Origin: JALZUV01 sp964654855
GTDB taxonomy: Bacteria; Pseudomonadota; Alphaproteobacteria; Rickettsiales; JALZUV01
Direction of reading: 5' to 3'
Assembly: GCA_964654855.1 (NCBI GenBank)
Contig: CAZZJS010000001.1
Location: 1-64,000 of the forward strand
DNA: 64,000 bases
The position numbers were made by a program, and so were the translations under genes. Positions 1-8,469 of the stretch are shown here, one piece after another. The number at the start of each line of letters is the position of its first letter. Within the stretch, counting starts at the first letter, position 1. The notes under the pieces are model-generated. The model made no database searches, was not told the DNA's origin, and worked only from the letters and a program-made list of their open reading frames with translations.

Positions 1-87
1 AGTAAGATGATAGATAGCTGGATAGATGAAAACATAAGTTTAAGCGAAAAGGAAAACTTAAGCTTACTAGAGGCTATATTAGCCTAA
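1..87 (+). CDS. 3' end of an unidentified gene (possible toxin of a toxin-antitoxin pair)
   Basis: The first frame is open from the window edge and ends at a TAA at 85-87, leaving 28 residues rich in Ser, Leu and Glu. The gene's start lies outside the window. It sits 69 bases ahead of a HigA-like antitoxin on the same strand, the position where a RelE/HigB toxin gene usually lies. The tail is too short to recognise, so the toxin idea comes from context only. Confidence 0.35.
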   Translation, partial: SKMIDSWIDENISLSEKENLSLLEAILA

Positions 88-156
88 GAAAAATATCGTT
101 TTAATGCCCATCTAAAGGATTTTGAAGAAAGCACATCGTTATTAGAGAGATGAAAT

Positions 157-450
157 ATGGAAAAAGAGAGTTTTAATGATTTACTAGCAGGTGCGAAAGA
201 GGCTCTTGCTATCGCCAAAGGTGAGGCAAAGCCCGCGCGAGTACATTTTGCTGTTACACTGAAAGAAATTAAAGCCATCCGCAAAGAGCTGAAGATGACG
301 CAAGAAACCTTTGCTCAATCTTTTTGTTTCTCGCCTAGTAATATCAAGCAATGGGAAACAGGTAAGCGTAACCCCGATGCTTCGGCTCGCGCTTTGTTGC
401 GTGTGATAGCGCATAATCCGCAAGCAGTTTTAGAAGCGTTACACAATTAA
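157..450 (+). CDS. HigA-like antitoxin / XRE-family transcriptional regulator
   Basis: This 97-residue protein has an XRE/Cro helix-turn-helix at about residues 36-85. It includes the MTQ..FA, SNIKQWETGKR and NPDA elements typical of COG2944-type (HigA/MqsA-like) antitoxins. Such proteins bind their partner toxin and repress their own operon. A GAGAG element lies just ahead of the ATG. The partial gene at 1-87 is the likely partner, and the next gene starts 6 bases after the stop, so the three may be co-transcribed. The family call is firm at the domain level. The toxin partnership is inferred. Confidence 0.72.
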   Translation: MEKESFNDLLAGAKEALAIAKGEAKPARVHFAVTLKEIKAIRKELKMTQETFAQSFCFSPSNIKQWETGKRNPDASARALLRVIAHNPQAVLEALHN

Positions 451-455
451 AGCTT

Positions 456-1274
456 ATGCCTGCAATTAGGTTAAAATACCATTCTTCTTCAACAGCGCTG
501 GACGATCTAGTCTTGCTTTTTAAAGCGATGCACTTGCCTTTAAAGGCATTAGAAGGTGAGAAAAATTATGATACTCACTTCGAATCAAAGCTTGAATCTT
601 ATTTGCGGTATTGGGTTATTGCCCAAATAATGCAAAGAATGCCCCCAAAAGCGATCATGCAGTTTTCAAAAGAAGAATTTATTGGTGGTCTTTCGCTCAA
701 CATAAAAGAACAGACTCTAGCAGAAAGATTGAGAAAAACAGGACAGGCATCAGGCTTGATTGCGTTCACCTTATACAATCAGGTGCGAGCCTTAGAGGCT
801 TATCTTTCAGAGAAGCCTGCTGAAAAGGCAAGGAAGAATAACAAACCCGGTGTGCAATCGGTTAAAGAGATACTTGTGAAGCAATATCATGATTATGACG
901 GAACTTATGATCATAGATTGTTTAATGAGGCATGGAAAAAGTTTAAACCTGTTTCTCATCTCTGGGCTGGTTATGTGTGGATGAAAGACTTTGACGGTAA
1001 AAGCACAGAATACCTTTCAGGCTCGCTTGATGATGCTGCGCAGGATATGTTGCTCAGGATTTTGGCCGGAAGTAAACTAGTTTTAGATAGCCTATCTTCT
1101 TTCATTCCACATGGGCAATCAGAACAATCACTTGTGCTAAAAGAAGTGACTTGGGTCACTAAGAGAGTGCAAAAAGAACTAAAGCATTTTAGCAATGATA
1201 AATTACCCTTAGATCAAAATTTCATACAAAAACGCATGATTGAGTTGAAGAAAACGCGCAAAATAAAGCAATAA
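456..1274 (+). CDS. Hypothetical protein of the mobile region
   Basis: The product has 272 residues and I do not recognise a family. It is soluble and helix-rich, with a basic C-terminal tail (residues about 258-272, Lys/Arg-rich). There is no signal peptide, membrane segment or clear catalytic motif. It starts 6 bases after the HigA-like gene and is probably translated from the same message. A 109-base gap with a small hairpin separates it from the AlpA-like gene. Its place in an accessory module suggests a role in that element, but no function can be assigned. Confidence 0.6.
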   Translation: MPAIRLKYHSSSTALDDLVLLFKAMHLPLKALEGEKNYDTHFESKLESYLRYWVIAQIMQRMPPKAIMQFSKEEFIGGLSLNIKEQTLAERLRKTGQASGLIAFTLYNQVRALEAYLSEKPAEKARKNNKPGVQSVKEILVKQYHDYDGTYDHRLFNEAWKKFKPVSHLWAGYVWMKDFDGKSTEYLSGSLDDAAQDMLLRILAGSKLVLDSLSSFIPHGQSEQSLVLKEVTWVTKRVQKELKHFSNDKLPLDQNFIQKRMIELKKTRKIKQ

Positions 1275-1302
1275 ATTACAGATAGTTATAAAAATAAAAA
1301 CA

Positions 1303-1321
1303 TCCAACAAAAAATGTTGGA
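1303..1321. promoter_or_regulatory. 7-bp inverted repeat ahead of the alpA-like gene
   Basis: TCCAACA and TGTTGGA form a perfect 7-bp inverted repeat around a five-A loop, 62 bases ahead of the AlpA-like start. There is no T-run after it on the plus strand. An operator for the downstream regulator or an attenuating hairpin is as likely as a terminator. Confidence 0.35.
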
Positions 1322-1383
1322 GATTCACGGAAATAACGTAAATTGTATGCTGTCATCATAAACAACCAACAAGGTTACAAATT

Positions 1384-1593
1384 ATGATGAATATATCTGA
1401 GAAATTACTAAACGAGCATGAAGCAGCCGAACTGCTAGGTGTAAAAGTTTCGACATTACGCGCATGGCGTATCAAAGGGAGTAAATTGCCTTTCTTACGT
1501 TTAGGGCGAGCGATTCGCTATGATCCAGCAGACATTGAGGCTTTTAAGTTAGCATCTAAGGCTTACAGTACCACGGAGGCAGATAATGCCTAA
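1384..1593 (+). CDS. AlpA/excisionase-type helix-turn-helix protein
   Basis: This 69-residue protein is almost entirely an HTH_17 (MerR-like, excisionase/AlpA) DNA-binding domain. It shows the EAAELLGV..STLRAWR helix-turn-helix at residues 13-29 and the LRLGRAIRYDPADIEAF wing at residues 38-54. AlpA-type proteins of integrated elements control excision or early gene expression. The start could be either of two adjacent ATGs (1384 or 1387). Its last codons overlap the start of the primase-helicase gene by 8 bases, so the two are translationally coupled. Confidence 0.8.
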   Translation: MMNISEKLLNEHEAAELLGVKVSTLRAWRIKGSKLPFLRLGRAIRYDPADIEAFKLASKAYSTTEADNA

Positions 1594-4174
1594 TCCGTCA
1601 AAAACTCCGAACGTAATAGCTAATCATGAACCCGAACATACTATAAACGAAGACTTTGCTGAGCCACCTTTTGATTTGCCAGTTTTTCCTGATGCGCTGG
1701 TAGAAACCGATTTAACCGATAAAACCGTTTCTATCAGTAATGGCGAGTTTATGGCGGAGATATTCAGTAACATTGCGCCAGAATGCCAACCGATGGTCGT
1801 AAGTATTCCCAACAAACTGGACGATAAAAGTTTTCGAAAATATGGTAAAGGAAAACCGCAGGGTGATGCCAATATTCAATGCCCAGCCGCCAATAACAAT
1901 TACTTCAGCCTTTCGACATATAAGCCAGATGAGAACGGAAATTATCACCGTCAGAAAAAGCATTTTAATGCGCTGCATTGTATTATGCTTGATGATATTT
2001 GCACAAAGGTGCCGCTCGAATCTATCAAATTACGCCCCTCTTGGGCGATTGAAACATCGGAAAGAAATTACCAATTTGGTTATATTATAAAGGCCCCCAT
2101 TAACTCCGAGACTTTTGCCAGCAAGCTAGGTAAAGAATTAACCGAACGGGAGTTAACAGATAAAGGTGCAGGTGGCTTTACAGCTCGTCTTGCTCGATTA
2201 CCAGTGGCACAAAACACTAAGCGTGAAGAGGCATTCGTGTGCCGTATGGCGCATTGGGAACCGGAAACAAAATATCAAATTGATGATTTTTTGATGGCTT
2301 TTGATATTCATGTAATCAGCTCAGCATCACCCCAGAAGAAAGCAAAAAAGTCTAAAAACTCTATTCTTGCTCAGAGCAGCATATATATTCCTAAACCTGA
2401 TGAGAATCCCGTTATTGTCGCCCTGAAAGAGAATGGCCTATACAAACAACCATTAGGCAATGGAAAGCATGACATTACTTGCCCATGGGTAAATGAGCAT
2501 ACAGATGTAGTAGATGGAGGTACTGCATATTTTGAACCAAATGAATCCTATCCATTAGGTGGTTTTAAATGTCTCCATAGTCATGGTGAAGGTCAAAATA
2601 TTAGTAATTTATTAGATTATGTAGAAATTGATTTCTCTGCGGCGAAGATGAAGCCAATTATTCGTATTACAGCAGGTGAATTGCACTATATTGCGGATGT
2701 AGCAGAGTTAGAATTATCATATACCGAACAATATTATCAACGCGGCGGCCTAATTGTAGCGGTAATGAGCGATCCAAGTACCCATGAAATTGCCATCAAA
2801 ACAATTTCAAATCCTGCTTTGACAGCAGCGCTTTCAAAGCATATTGCATGGGAAGCCTATGATGGAAGAGCTGGAAGCTTTGTCCCTAAAGACCCCACTT
2901 CTCGAATTGTTAGTATCGTGCAAGATGCCCAACAATATCAACATTTACCAATCCTCAAAGGTATCGCACACCAACCTTATTTGCGTGATGATTATTCTTT
3001 GGTTAGCGATTCAGGCTATGACGAGAAAAGCGAGATATATGGCGCGTTCAATCCAAAAGACTTTAATGTGAATATTACTCCTACAAAGGGTGAAGCATTA
3101 GCAGCGCTTAAGAAAATTGATACGTTATTGGATGATTTTGGATTCGCTAACGAAACAGATCGCTCTGCCGCGCTTGCAGCGATATTAACCGCCGCCATAC
3201 GCCCTAGTTTACCGCTGGCACCGATGTTTCATGCAAAAGCGCCAATGATTGGTTCTGGTAAGAGTTTCTTATGCCAAGTTATCGCTGTATTCGCAACGCA
3301 ACGTATCGGCACACCAACTGCTTTTCCTTCAGAGGAAGAAGAATGTCGAAAACTCTTACTGTCAGAGTTATTGCGCGCACCTACTGTGATTGAATTTGAT
3401 AACCTTACAACTGACCTACAGGCGCATAAAAGCCTCTGTACGGCTTTAACCTCTGAGCATCTGAGTGATCGAATTCTTGGGGTGTCAAAAACGGCAACGG
3501 TTAGCACGCGCACGCTCTTTTTATCCAGTGGTAATAATGTTTCTCCAATCAATGATATGGTGCGGCGCTGCATAACAATTAACCTTGATACAGGCTGTGA
3601 ACTACCATTCGCGCGTGAGTATAAGAACCCTAATTTATTAGAGGATTTACGCGAAAGCCGAGGTGAGTACGTATCAGCTGCACTGACGGTAATTATGGGA
3701 TGGCTTGCTTCAGGTACCCCTAAACCGGAATGCAAAAACTTCTCTACTTATAACGAATGGTCAAAGCTGTGCCGTTATCCGCTTTTATGGCTTGGTTATG
3801 AAGATCCTGTTGCCTCAGTATTTACGGCAATGAACGATGATCCTGAAACAGAGACGCTACAAATATTATTGCGTGAGTGGTATCGTTCTTTTGCCGACAA
3901 ACCGATGATGATCAGGCAGGCGCTTGATATTAGCTATAATGCTTCTACTGAGCTACGTGATGTATTTAGTGATATTGCGAGTGAGCGCGATATGATCAAT
4001 CGAAGGCGTTTAGGCCATTATATCAAACGTCACCAAAATCGTATTATTGATGGTCTTAAATTTGTCAAAGATGCTGGCAATCATTCTGCTGCGGCGTGGA
4101 AAGTCGTGAAATCGGTTTCATCGGAAATATCGGTTTCTTCTAGCAGCAATAGCAAAAATAGCATGGAGGCTTGA
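1586..4174 (+). CDS. Element-encoded primase-helicase (RepB-like primase plus P-loop ATPase)
   Basis: The product has 862 residues. The N-terminal third (about 60-235) resembles RepB/AEP-type primase domains of mobile elements. A Cys/His-rich segment at about 298-335 (CPW...FKCLHSH) resembles the zinc-binding part of phage primases. The C-terminal half holds a P-loop ATPase: Walker A GSGKS near residue 555, and a Walker B-like VIEFDNL near 600. A conserved Ser-Ser-Gly-Asn and an Arg-Arg finger-like segment follow. This layout fits a replication initiator that primes and unwinds the element's DNA. It is coupled to the AlpA-like gene before it and to the DUF5681 gene after it (one-base gap). 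The domain assignments are by eye; a helicase role is likely, a primase role probable. Confidence 0.68.
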   Translation: MPNPSKTPNVIANHEPEHTINEDFAEPPFDLPVFPDALVETDLTDKTVSISNGEFMAEIFSNIAPECQPMVVSIPNKLDDKSFRKYGKGKPQGDANIQCPAANNNYFSLSTYKPDENGNYHRQKKHFNALHCIMLDDICTKVPLESIKLRPSWAIETSERNYQFGYIIKAPINSETFASKLGKELTERELTDKGAGGFTARLARLPVAQNTKREEAFVCRMAHWEPETKYQIDDFLMAFDIHVISSASPQKKAKKSKNSILAQSSIYIPKPDENPVIVALKENGLYKQPLGNGKHDITCPWVNEHTDVVDGGTAYFEPNESYPLGGFKCLHSHGEGQNISNLLDYVEIDFSAAKMKPIIRITAGELHYIADVAELELSYTEQYYQRGGLIVAVMSDPSTHEIAIKTISNPALTAALSKHIAWEAYDGRAGSFVPKDPTSRIVSIVQDAQQYQHLPILKGIAHQPYLRDDYSLVSDSGYDEKSEIYGAFNPKDFNVNITPTKGEALAALKKIDTLLDDFGFANETDRSAALAAILTAAIRPSLPLAPMFHAKAPMIGSGKSFLCQVIAVFATQRIGTPTAFPSEEEECRKLLLSELLRAPTVIEFDNLTTDLQAHKSLCTALTSEHLSDRILGVSKTATVSTRTLFLSSGNNVSPINDMVRRCITINLDTGCELPFAREYKNPNLLEDLRESRGEYVSAALTVIMGWLASGTPKPECKNFSTYNEWSKLCRYPLLWLGYEDPVASVFTAMNDDPETETLQILLREWYRSFADKPMMIRQALDISYNASTELRDVFSDIASERDMINRRRLGHYIKRHQNRIIDGLKFVKDAGNHSAAAWKVVKSVSSEISVSSSSNSKNSMEA

Positions 4175-4175
4175 T

Positions 4176-4619
4176 ATGACAAGGTTTACTGAAAAAACAG
4201 CGAAAGAACAGCGAGGGCGACCATTCAAGGTAGGTCAATCTGGCAACCCCTCTGGTCGCCCCAAAGGTAGCCGTAATAAAGCAACCTTGGCTATACAGGC
4301 TATGATGGATGGTGAAGGAGAGGAAATTACACGCACTGCTATCGAGCTAGCTAAGATGGGAGAATTGACCGCTATTCGTCTTGTGTTGGAGCGTATTCTG
4401 CCGCCACGTAAAGATTCGCTTATTAGTTTCGCCATGCCGCATATTGATTCTGTAGATGATATACCGCTTGCAATGGCCTCTCTAGTGGCTTCCGTAGCAG
4501 AGGGCGAGCTAACCCCTAGTGAGGCTCAAGCTATTAGCAGTCTCTTGGAACAAACGCGCCGCGCCATTGAAACTTGTGAGCTTGAACAACGTATTCAGAA
4601 ATTAGAGCAACGCTCATGA
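4176..4619 (+). CDS. DUF5681 domain protein
   Basis: This 147-residue protein begins with the DUF5681 signature at residues 13-38 (GRPFKVGQSGNPSGRPKGSRN), a basic Gly/Arg/Pro-rich segment. A helical region and a coiled-coil-like C-terminus (about 125-147) follow. DUF5681 proteins are common in prophages and integrated elements, often near terminase or replication genes. Their role is not established. The start is one base after the primase-helicase stop, and the stop overlaps the next small gene by 4 bases. Confidence 0.75.
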   Translation: MTRFTEKTAKEQRGRPFKVGQSGNPSGRPKGSRNKATLAIQAMMDGEGEEITRTAIELAKMGELTAIRLVLERILPPRKDSLISFAMPHIDSVDDIPLAMASLVASVAEGELTPSEAQAISSLLEQTRRAIETCELEQRIQKLEQRS

Positions 4620-4810
4620 GTCGTTTCAAAACCCGTATCGACAAGTTGGAGAAAAGCTCTGGTAATAATCGCCCGAAGGTTCAAATTGTCGAATATCACA
4701 ACCAACCGCCGGAAGAGATAAAACGGGGTATTGAGAAGCTAAAAGCTAGATATGCTGATGATCCTTCAATCATCATCAAAGATTATACGGGGGATGTTCG
4801 CCCGTCCTAA
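4616..4810 (+). CDS. Small hypothetical protein
   Basis: A 64-residue, charged, helix-rich protein whose ATG overlaps the stop of the DUF5681 gene (ATGAG). That coupling is the main support for it being real. No family is recognised. Its last 35 bases overlap the end of the convergent acyltransferase gene. It is probably the last gene of the alpA-primase-DUF5681 transcription unit. Confidence 0.55.
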   Translation: MSRFKTRIDKLEKSSGNNRPKVQIVEYHNQPPEEIKRGIEKLKARYADDPSIIIKDYTGDVRPS

Positions 4811-5843
4811 TGCGCTGACGTATCATTTCCACTGGCCGGTCAATGCTATAATAGAGAGCGATAGATAGTATGAGCGTGATTACAAATACCAATATTCCCT
4901 TATCAGTTTCAGGAAAGGGATTGATATGCATAATGAAAGCAACCACCGCCATGTGCGACAAATAGACTGGATAGGCCAAATGCCCCAGCAGCCTATCCAG
5001 CTTCCAGCTCTTTGTAAACTCAAATAGAAAGGGGATGCAGAGCGTGACGCATCCATAGAACACCCAAGCATTGATACTATCCAATCCGCCCACGCTCCAT
5101 AGCGGTGGAGTGATGATACAGGCAGCGATTATCACCATCGCTATGATCTGTACGGTTTTATGCTTTCTCACGCGCGCGCATAGATGGCTTCCGAAAAGTC
5201 GATAAGACACTGCTCCCAGCAGGAAAAACACCATATCCGCAGGGAAGAAGAAATATCGCCATTGCACCATTGGTAAATCAGCTATCAACAACACCATACG
5301 CAGTGCAAATGCTGCTACCACGAGTAATAACAACCACCGCAGCCGAAGTAGCACGATGAAGGGGGCAAGCAGGTAAAAATACAATTCCAAGCTCAATGAC
5401 CATGTAGGGCCAATGACTAACTGCCAGTTTTTGTGATCGAGCATGGGTAATATCTCTACTCCGAACAGGAATAAATTTGAGAATATCGCGTGAATTTCAC
5501 TGCCTGTCGCTTCCGCTGGCCAATCCCCTAACAGGAAGAAAGGCTGACCGGAAGTTAGATAAATAGCCGCATAGATCGCCAATATCACAAAATGCACCGG
5601 ATAGATGCGTAATGCGCGGTTTAGATAAAAACTGCGCTTTCCGTTGGTAAGCTGGCTATAGCGTTCATGCAGTATCATGGTAATGTAAAAGCCGGAGATG
5701 ATGAAAAAGGCGAATACCGCATGACCTGACCACACCAGAATATGTAGATTCTCCCGTGTCAGAATCGTACTATCTTTGCCGAAAGTTTCTGCGATATGTG
5801 CTAGCACCACCGCGATGGCTAGAATTAAGCGAAATAACCCCAT
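4776..5843 (-). CDS. Acyltransferase family 3 (OafA/YrhL-like) membrane protein
   Basis: This 355-residue protein is built of about ten hydrophobic segments. Near residues 34-55 it has the acyltransferase-3 hallmark: a Gly-His pair, AVFAFFIISGFYIT, then an Arg-containing loop (NRALRIYPVHF). These integral inner-membrane enzymes O-acylate sugars of lipopolysaccharide, exopolysaccharide or other envelope glycans. The length is near the family norm for proteins without an SGNH tail. It is the only minus-strand gene in the accessory region and may be cargo. The family is clear; the acceptor is unknown. Confidence 0.85.
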   Translation of the reverse strand: MGLFRLILAIAVVLAHIAETFGKDSTILTRENLHILVWSGHAVFAFFIISGFYITMILHERYSQLTNGKRSFYLNRALRIYPVHFVILAIYAAIYLTSGQPFFLLGDWPAEATGSEIHAIFSNLFLFGVEILPMLDHKNWQLVIGPTWSLSLELYFYLLAPFIVLLRLRWLLLLVVAAFALRMVLLIADLPMVQWRYFFFPADMVFFLLGAVSYRLFGSHLCARVRKHKTVQIIAMVIIAACIITPPLWSVGGLDSINAWVFYGCVTLCIPFLFEFTKSWKLDRLLGHLAYPVYLSHMAVVAFIMHINPFPETDKGILVFVITLILSIALYYSIDRPVEMIRQRIRTGEHPPYNL

Positions 5844-5893
5844 GCTAACAACTTGTTAGCTGTTGGATGATTAAAAAATTGAACACGTTTATT

Positions 5894-6077
5894 ACTCCCC
5901 AAACTGGTGCTGGGGAGTTAGTAAGCCTACATAGTTAGAGGCCGCACTAGCCTTTACTCAAAGAGCTATTGCATACGCTAATGCCTCCCCAACGAAAAGT
6001 TAAGGAGTGCGAATAACGGCCACACAAAACCGAACTATGTAAAGGTTACTACGCCTCAGCAATCCACTGCTATTGCT
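5894..6077. other. Structured intergenic stretch, candidate non-coding RNA
   Basis: No gene is visible in the 507 bases between 5844 and 6350, but several inverted repeats are nested here. ACTCCCCA/TGGGGAGT (5894-5901 with 5911-5918) is a perfect 8-bp stem. TACATAGTT/AACTATGTA (5928-5936 with 6033-6041) is extended by TAGTAA/TTACTA (5919-5924 with 6046-6051). Inside it, CGCACT pairs with AGTGCG (5943-5948 with 6006-6011). AGCAAT/ATTGCT (6058-6063 with 6072-6077) forms another hairpin. A long closing stem with inner stems resembles a folded RNA, but I could match it to no known family. The strand is undecided. Confidence 0.4.
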
Positions 6078-6350
6078 AAGCAGCGATAGTACAGGATGAA
6101 AAAAGAAACGCAACCGTCACAAAATGTTAATAATTGAGTGGTATTCTAGCATTGGCGTTGTGTAACGTGCGGTGATGGCGTGTGCCTTTATCGCAGGTTA
6201 CATACCAAAGGTTTTTTTACCTTTTTGCTTCTGCGAATTTGTGTAACTCATCTTCGCATTACGCGAAATGGTTATAGCAATTTGCTGATTCGAATAGGTT
6301 TTAAGTAAGAATTTTCACTATTTTTAAAAATCAAAAAAACCTTTTATACC

Positions 6351-6689
6351 ATGGAAGAATTAAAAAATAAAATTCAAGCAATCCTCCTGCAAATCAATCA
6401 TTCACTTGCGAGCGAAAGCGAGTATTCAGAATGGTGGGGTGCGGCAAGAGTATCAGATTTGTTTCGAGACCAGTTAATACGTAAAAGCCTTGTCAAAGGG
6501 GCTTTCTCAGATTGGTGGTTTTGCAAGAAATACCCAACTTCGACTAATAATGACCTCGCCAGAACAGTTTTCTGGACGAGTATAACAAGTCGAAAAAGCG
6601 ATTACCGTCCGACTGTTGATAGAGTTATTGGCAGTCTCGAGCAGTATTGCGAAAAAAGAAAAACAACTCTTGAAGCTGTATTTTCTTGA
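6351..6689 (+). CDS. Hypothetical protein
   Basis: A 112-residue protein with several Trp and Arg/Lys residues and no signal peptide. No family is recognised. It stands alone between the structured intergenic stretch and a strong hairpin terminator 30 bases downstream, which supports it being a short independent transcription unit. An upstream ribosome binding site is not obvious (AACC...TTTTATACC before the ATG), so the exact start is uncertain. Confidence 0.5.
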   Translation: MEELKNKIQAILLQINHSLASESEYSEWWGAARVSDLFRDQLIRKSLVKGAFSDWWFCKKYPTSTNNDLARTVFWTSITSRKSDYRPTVDRVIGSLEQYCEKRKTTLEAVFS

Positions 6690-6718
6690 AGGGTTAAGTT
6701 TTGTAACAATGAATTAGT

Positions 6719-6746
6719 CATCCATTAAATGGATGGCTTTTTCTTT
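6719..6746 (+). terminator. Rho-independent terminator
   Basis: CATCCAT/ATGGATG forms a 7-bp stem with a three-base loop, followed by GCTTTTTCTTTG. It lies just after the hypothetical gene ending at 6689. Confidence 0.7.
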
Positions 6747-6788
6747 GTCCTGTCTAGAGAGCCAATATCATTAGTTTACATTTCTGCT

Positions 6789-6807
6789 GCTACCTATTTG
6801 CTACCTA
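6789..6807. repeat. Direct repeat beside the tRNA-derived att-like site
   Basis: GCTACCTA occurs twice in direct orientation (6789-6796 and 6800-6807), 11 bases apart. It lies about 50 bases from the 3' end of the tRNA fragment. Arm-type binding sites of tyrosine recombinases are arranged like this near attachment sites, but no integrase gene is present in the window to support that reading. Confidence 0.3.
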
Positions 6808-6854
6808 GAAAGAAATCATGAATTTCGGAAATCGCTTGTAACTAGCTGTGATAT

Positions 6855-6899
6855 TGGTTGCGGGGGTAGGATTTGAACCTACGACCTTCAGGTTATGAG
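6855..6899 (-). tRNA. 3' half of a tRNA-fMet gene (partial; att-like site)
   Basis: Read on the minus strand, this is a CAT anticodon loop (CTCATAA), the 3' side of the anticodon stem (CCTG), the variable loop, a complete T arm (GTAGGTTCAAATCCTAC), the acceptor 3' strand CCCCGCA, and an encoded CCA at 6857-6855. This matches the 3' half of alphaproteobacterial initiator tRNA. The match ends at 6899, the first base of the anticodon loop. The 5' half is absent and htpX coding sequence follows. Tyrosine recombinases often cross over in tRNA anticodon loops, so this is probably an attachment-site remnant. It cannot make a functional tRNA. Confidence 0.85.
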
Positions 6900-7415
6900 G
6901 TTGCGGCCGTAATTGCGCATGAAATGGCACATATTAAAAACCGTGACACATTAATTATGACCATTACTGCAACCATTTCAGGTGCTTTAGGAATGTTGGC
7001 AAAAATGGGTGGGCTATTTGGCCGTGGCGGGCAATCAGGTGGCCGCCGAAATCCTATTATGGGGATGGCAGCAATGGTGTTGGCACCGATGGCTGCCATG
7101 TTGATACAGATGATGATTTCGCGCACTCGTGAATATGAAGCAGATCGTGTTGGTGCAGAAATTTGTGGTAAGCCTAATGATTTGGCAGATGCATTAGAGA
7201 AAATTTCTGGTATTGCCCCGCGTATTGCTAATCAAGCAGCAGAGCGAAATCCTGAAACGGCCCATATGTTTATTTTTAGCCCGTTTCTTCCAGGGGGCTT
7301 GAAGAAAATGTTCTCGACCCACCCTGATCCAGCAGAGCGTATTCGTCGTTTGCGGGATATGGAAGTTCAATTTTCTAGCGGCGATGCTTCAGGGCCGTGG
7401 TCTTCGGCAGCGTAA
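6897..7415 (+). pseudogene. htpX: 5'-truncated M48 metalloprotease HtpX
   Basis: From the Glu codon at 6897 the frame reads as the C-terminal part of HtpX, the inner-membrane zinc protease that degrades misfolded membrane proteins. The zinc motif HEMAH (about 9 codons in), a hydrophobic pair of segments and the third ligand region EYEADRVGAE are all present. The usual N-terminal membrane segments, roughly 120 residues, are missing. Upstream of 6897 the open frame (an ATG at 6873) is simply the complement of the tRNA-fMet fragment. The gene was therefore cut by a recombination or assembly junction. A functional copy may exist elsewhere. Confidence 0.85.
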
Positions 7416-7479
7416 ACTCTGTTTTGCGATTTTATGATCGAGAGTGATAGACGGTATTTTTATCGTCAGGGTGATTAAC

Positions 7480-8278
7480 GGTCTTGTCAGAATAAACTGA
7501 CTTTTTGGCAAAAGCAGTGTTAATTTCCATTTTATGTCCAAGCAACCTCTCTTCAAATATTACAAAACGAGCCCTGAAATCATAAAGCTAGCGGTGATGT
7601 ATTACATTCGTTATCCGCTAAGTTTACGACAAGTCGAAGGTATTCTTCATGAACGGGGCATTGATGTTTGCCACGAGACGATTCGTTATTGGTGAAATAA
7701 GTTCGGTGCAGTCTTTTCTAAAGAAATGAAAAAGACATCGAATTACCAAGCATCAAACTGGCGTTGGCATATTGATGAAGTCTTCGCCAGAGCCGCCGCG
7801 TGTACACTACTTATGGCGTGCTGTTGACCATGAAGGAACGGTTCTTGATTGTTACGTTACAAAGAGACGAGACAGAAAAGCAGCGCTTTAGGTTCTAAAG
7901 AAGCTAATGTCTTGGTACGGAAGATCAAAGGAGATTGTGACTGACAAGCTGCCTTCTTACAAAGCTGCATTGAAAGACATCGGTGCAATGCAGCTACAAA
8001 ATACGGAACAATATCAAAACAATCAGGCTGAGAACTCCCATCTTCATTTTCGACGGCGGGAGAGGGGAATGAATAAATTTAGATCGATGCGCTCATTGCA
8101 AAAGTTTGTATCCATTCACTCTTCTTTCTTTAACCGTTTCAATCATCAGCGTCACATCGAAAATCGAGAAAACTTTAAGAACTTACGTCAAAGGTCTGTT
8201 GATCTCTGGCAGGAAGTTTATGCATAGCTTTAGCACTCAAGGCTTTCGGAGAAGAATGCGGTTGAATCTGACAGCACC
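7480..8278 (+). mobile_element. Decayed IS6-family insertion sequence
   Basis: Imperfect 20-bp terminal inverted repeats (7480-7499 and 8259-8278, about 15 of 20 matching) bracket about 800 bp holding an IS6/IS26-like transposase pseudogene. The size and layout fit the family. No 8-bp target duplication is visible next to these ends, consistent with an old insertion or later rearrangement. Confidence 0.75.
7534..8227 (+). pseudogene. IS6-family transposase, broken by two stops and a frameshift
   Basis: The ATG at 7534 opens an IS6-type transposase (YYIRYPLSLRQVEGILHERG, then CHETIRYW). An in-frame TGA at 7693 interrupts it, followed by NKFG and the catalytic-core start WRWHIDEVF. Between that point and RVHYLWRAVDHEG the frame shifts. 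A TAG at 7889 breaks it again. The last frame, open from 7907, keeps the ENSHLHFRRRERGMNKFRSM and LQKF segments, including the Glu of the DDE triad. No functional product is expected. Confidence 0.88.
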
Positions 8279-8469
8279 GATTTTTCAATCCTTTGATTCG
8301 GTAAGGATTACATTTCTCTGATGTTTTGAAAAATGATCCTGTATTAGGGCTGGTTATCTGAGAATAGAACTTTTTTCAATTTATTTAAAATTTTATCTAA
8401 AAGTAAAAAAATCTTAATAGCCGCCCTTCATAATAAGACGTAACGTAATATTGTAGTAAGGCACTAAGT

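Noticed and set aside
6873..6896. An ATG at 6873 as the start of htpX.
   Set aside because: The first eight codons are the complement of the tRNA-fMet fragment, so this start is accidental.
7472..8286. An 8-bp target duplication flanking the IS6-like element.
   Set aside because: The flanks do not match, so no duplication can be claimed.
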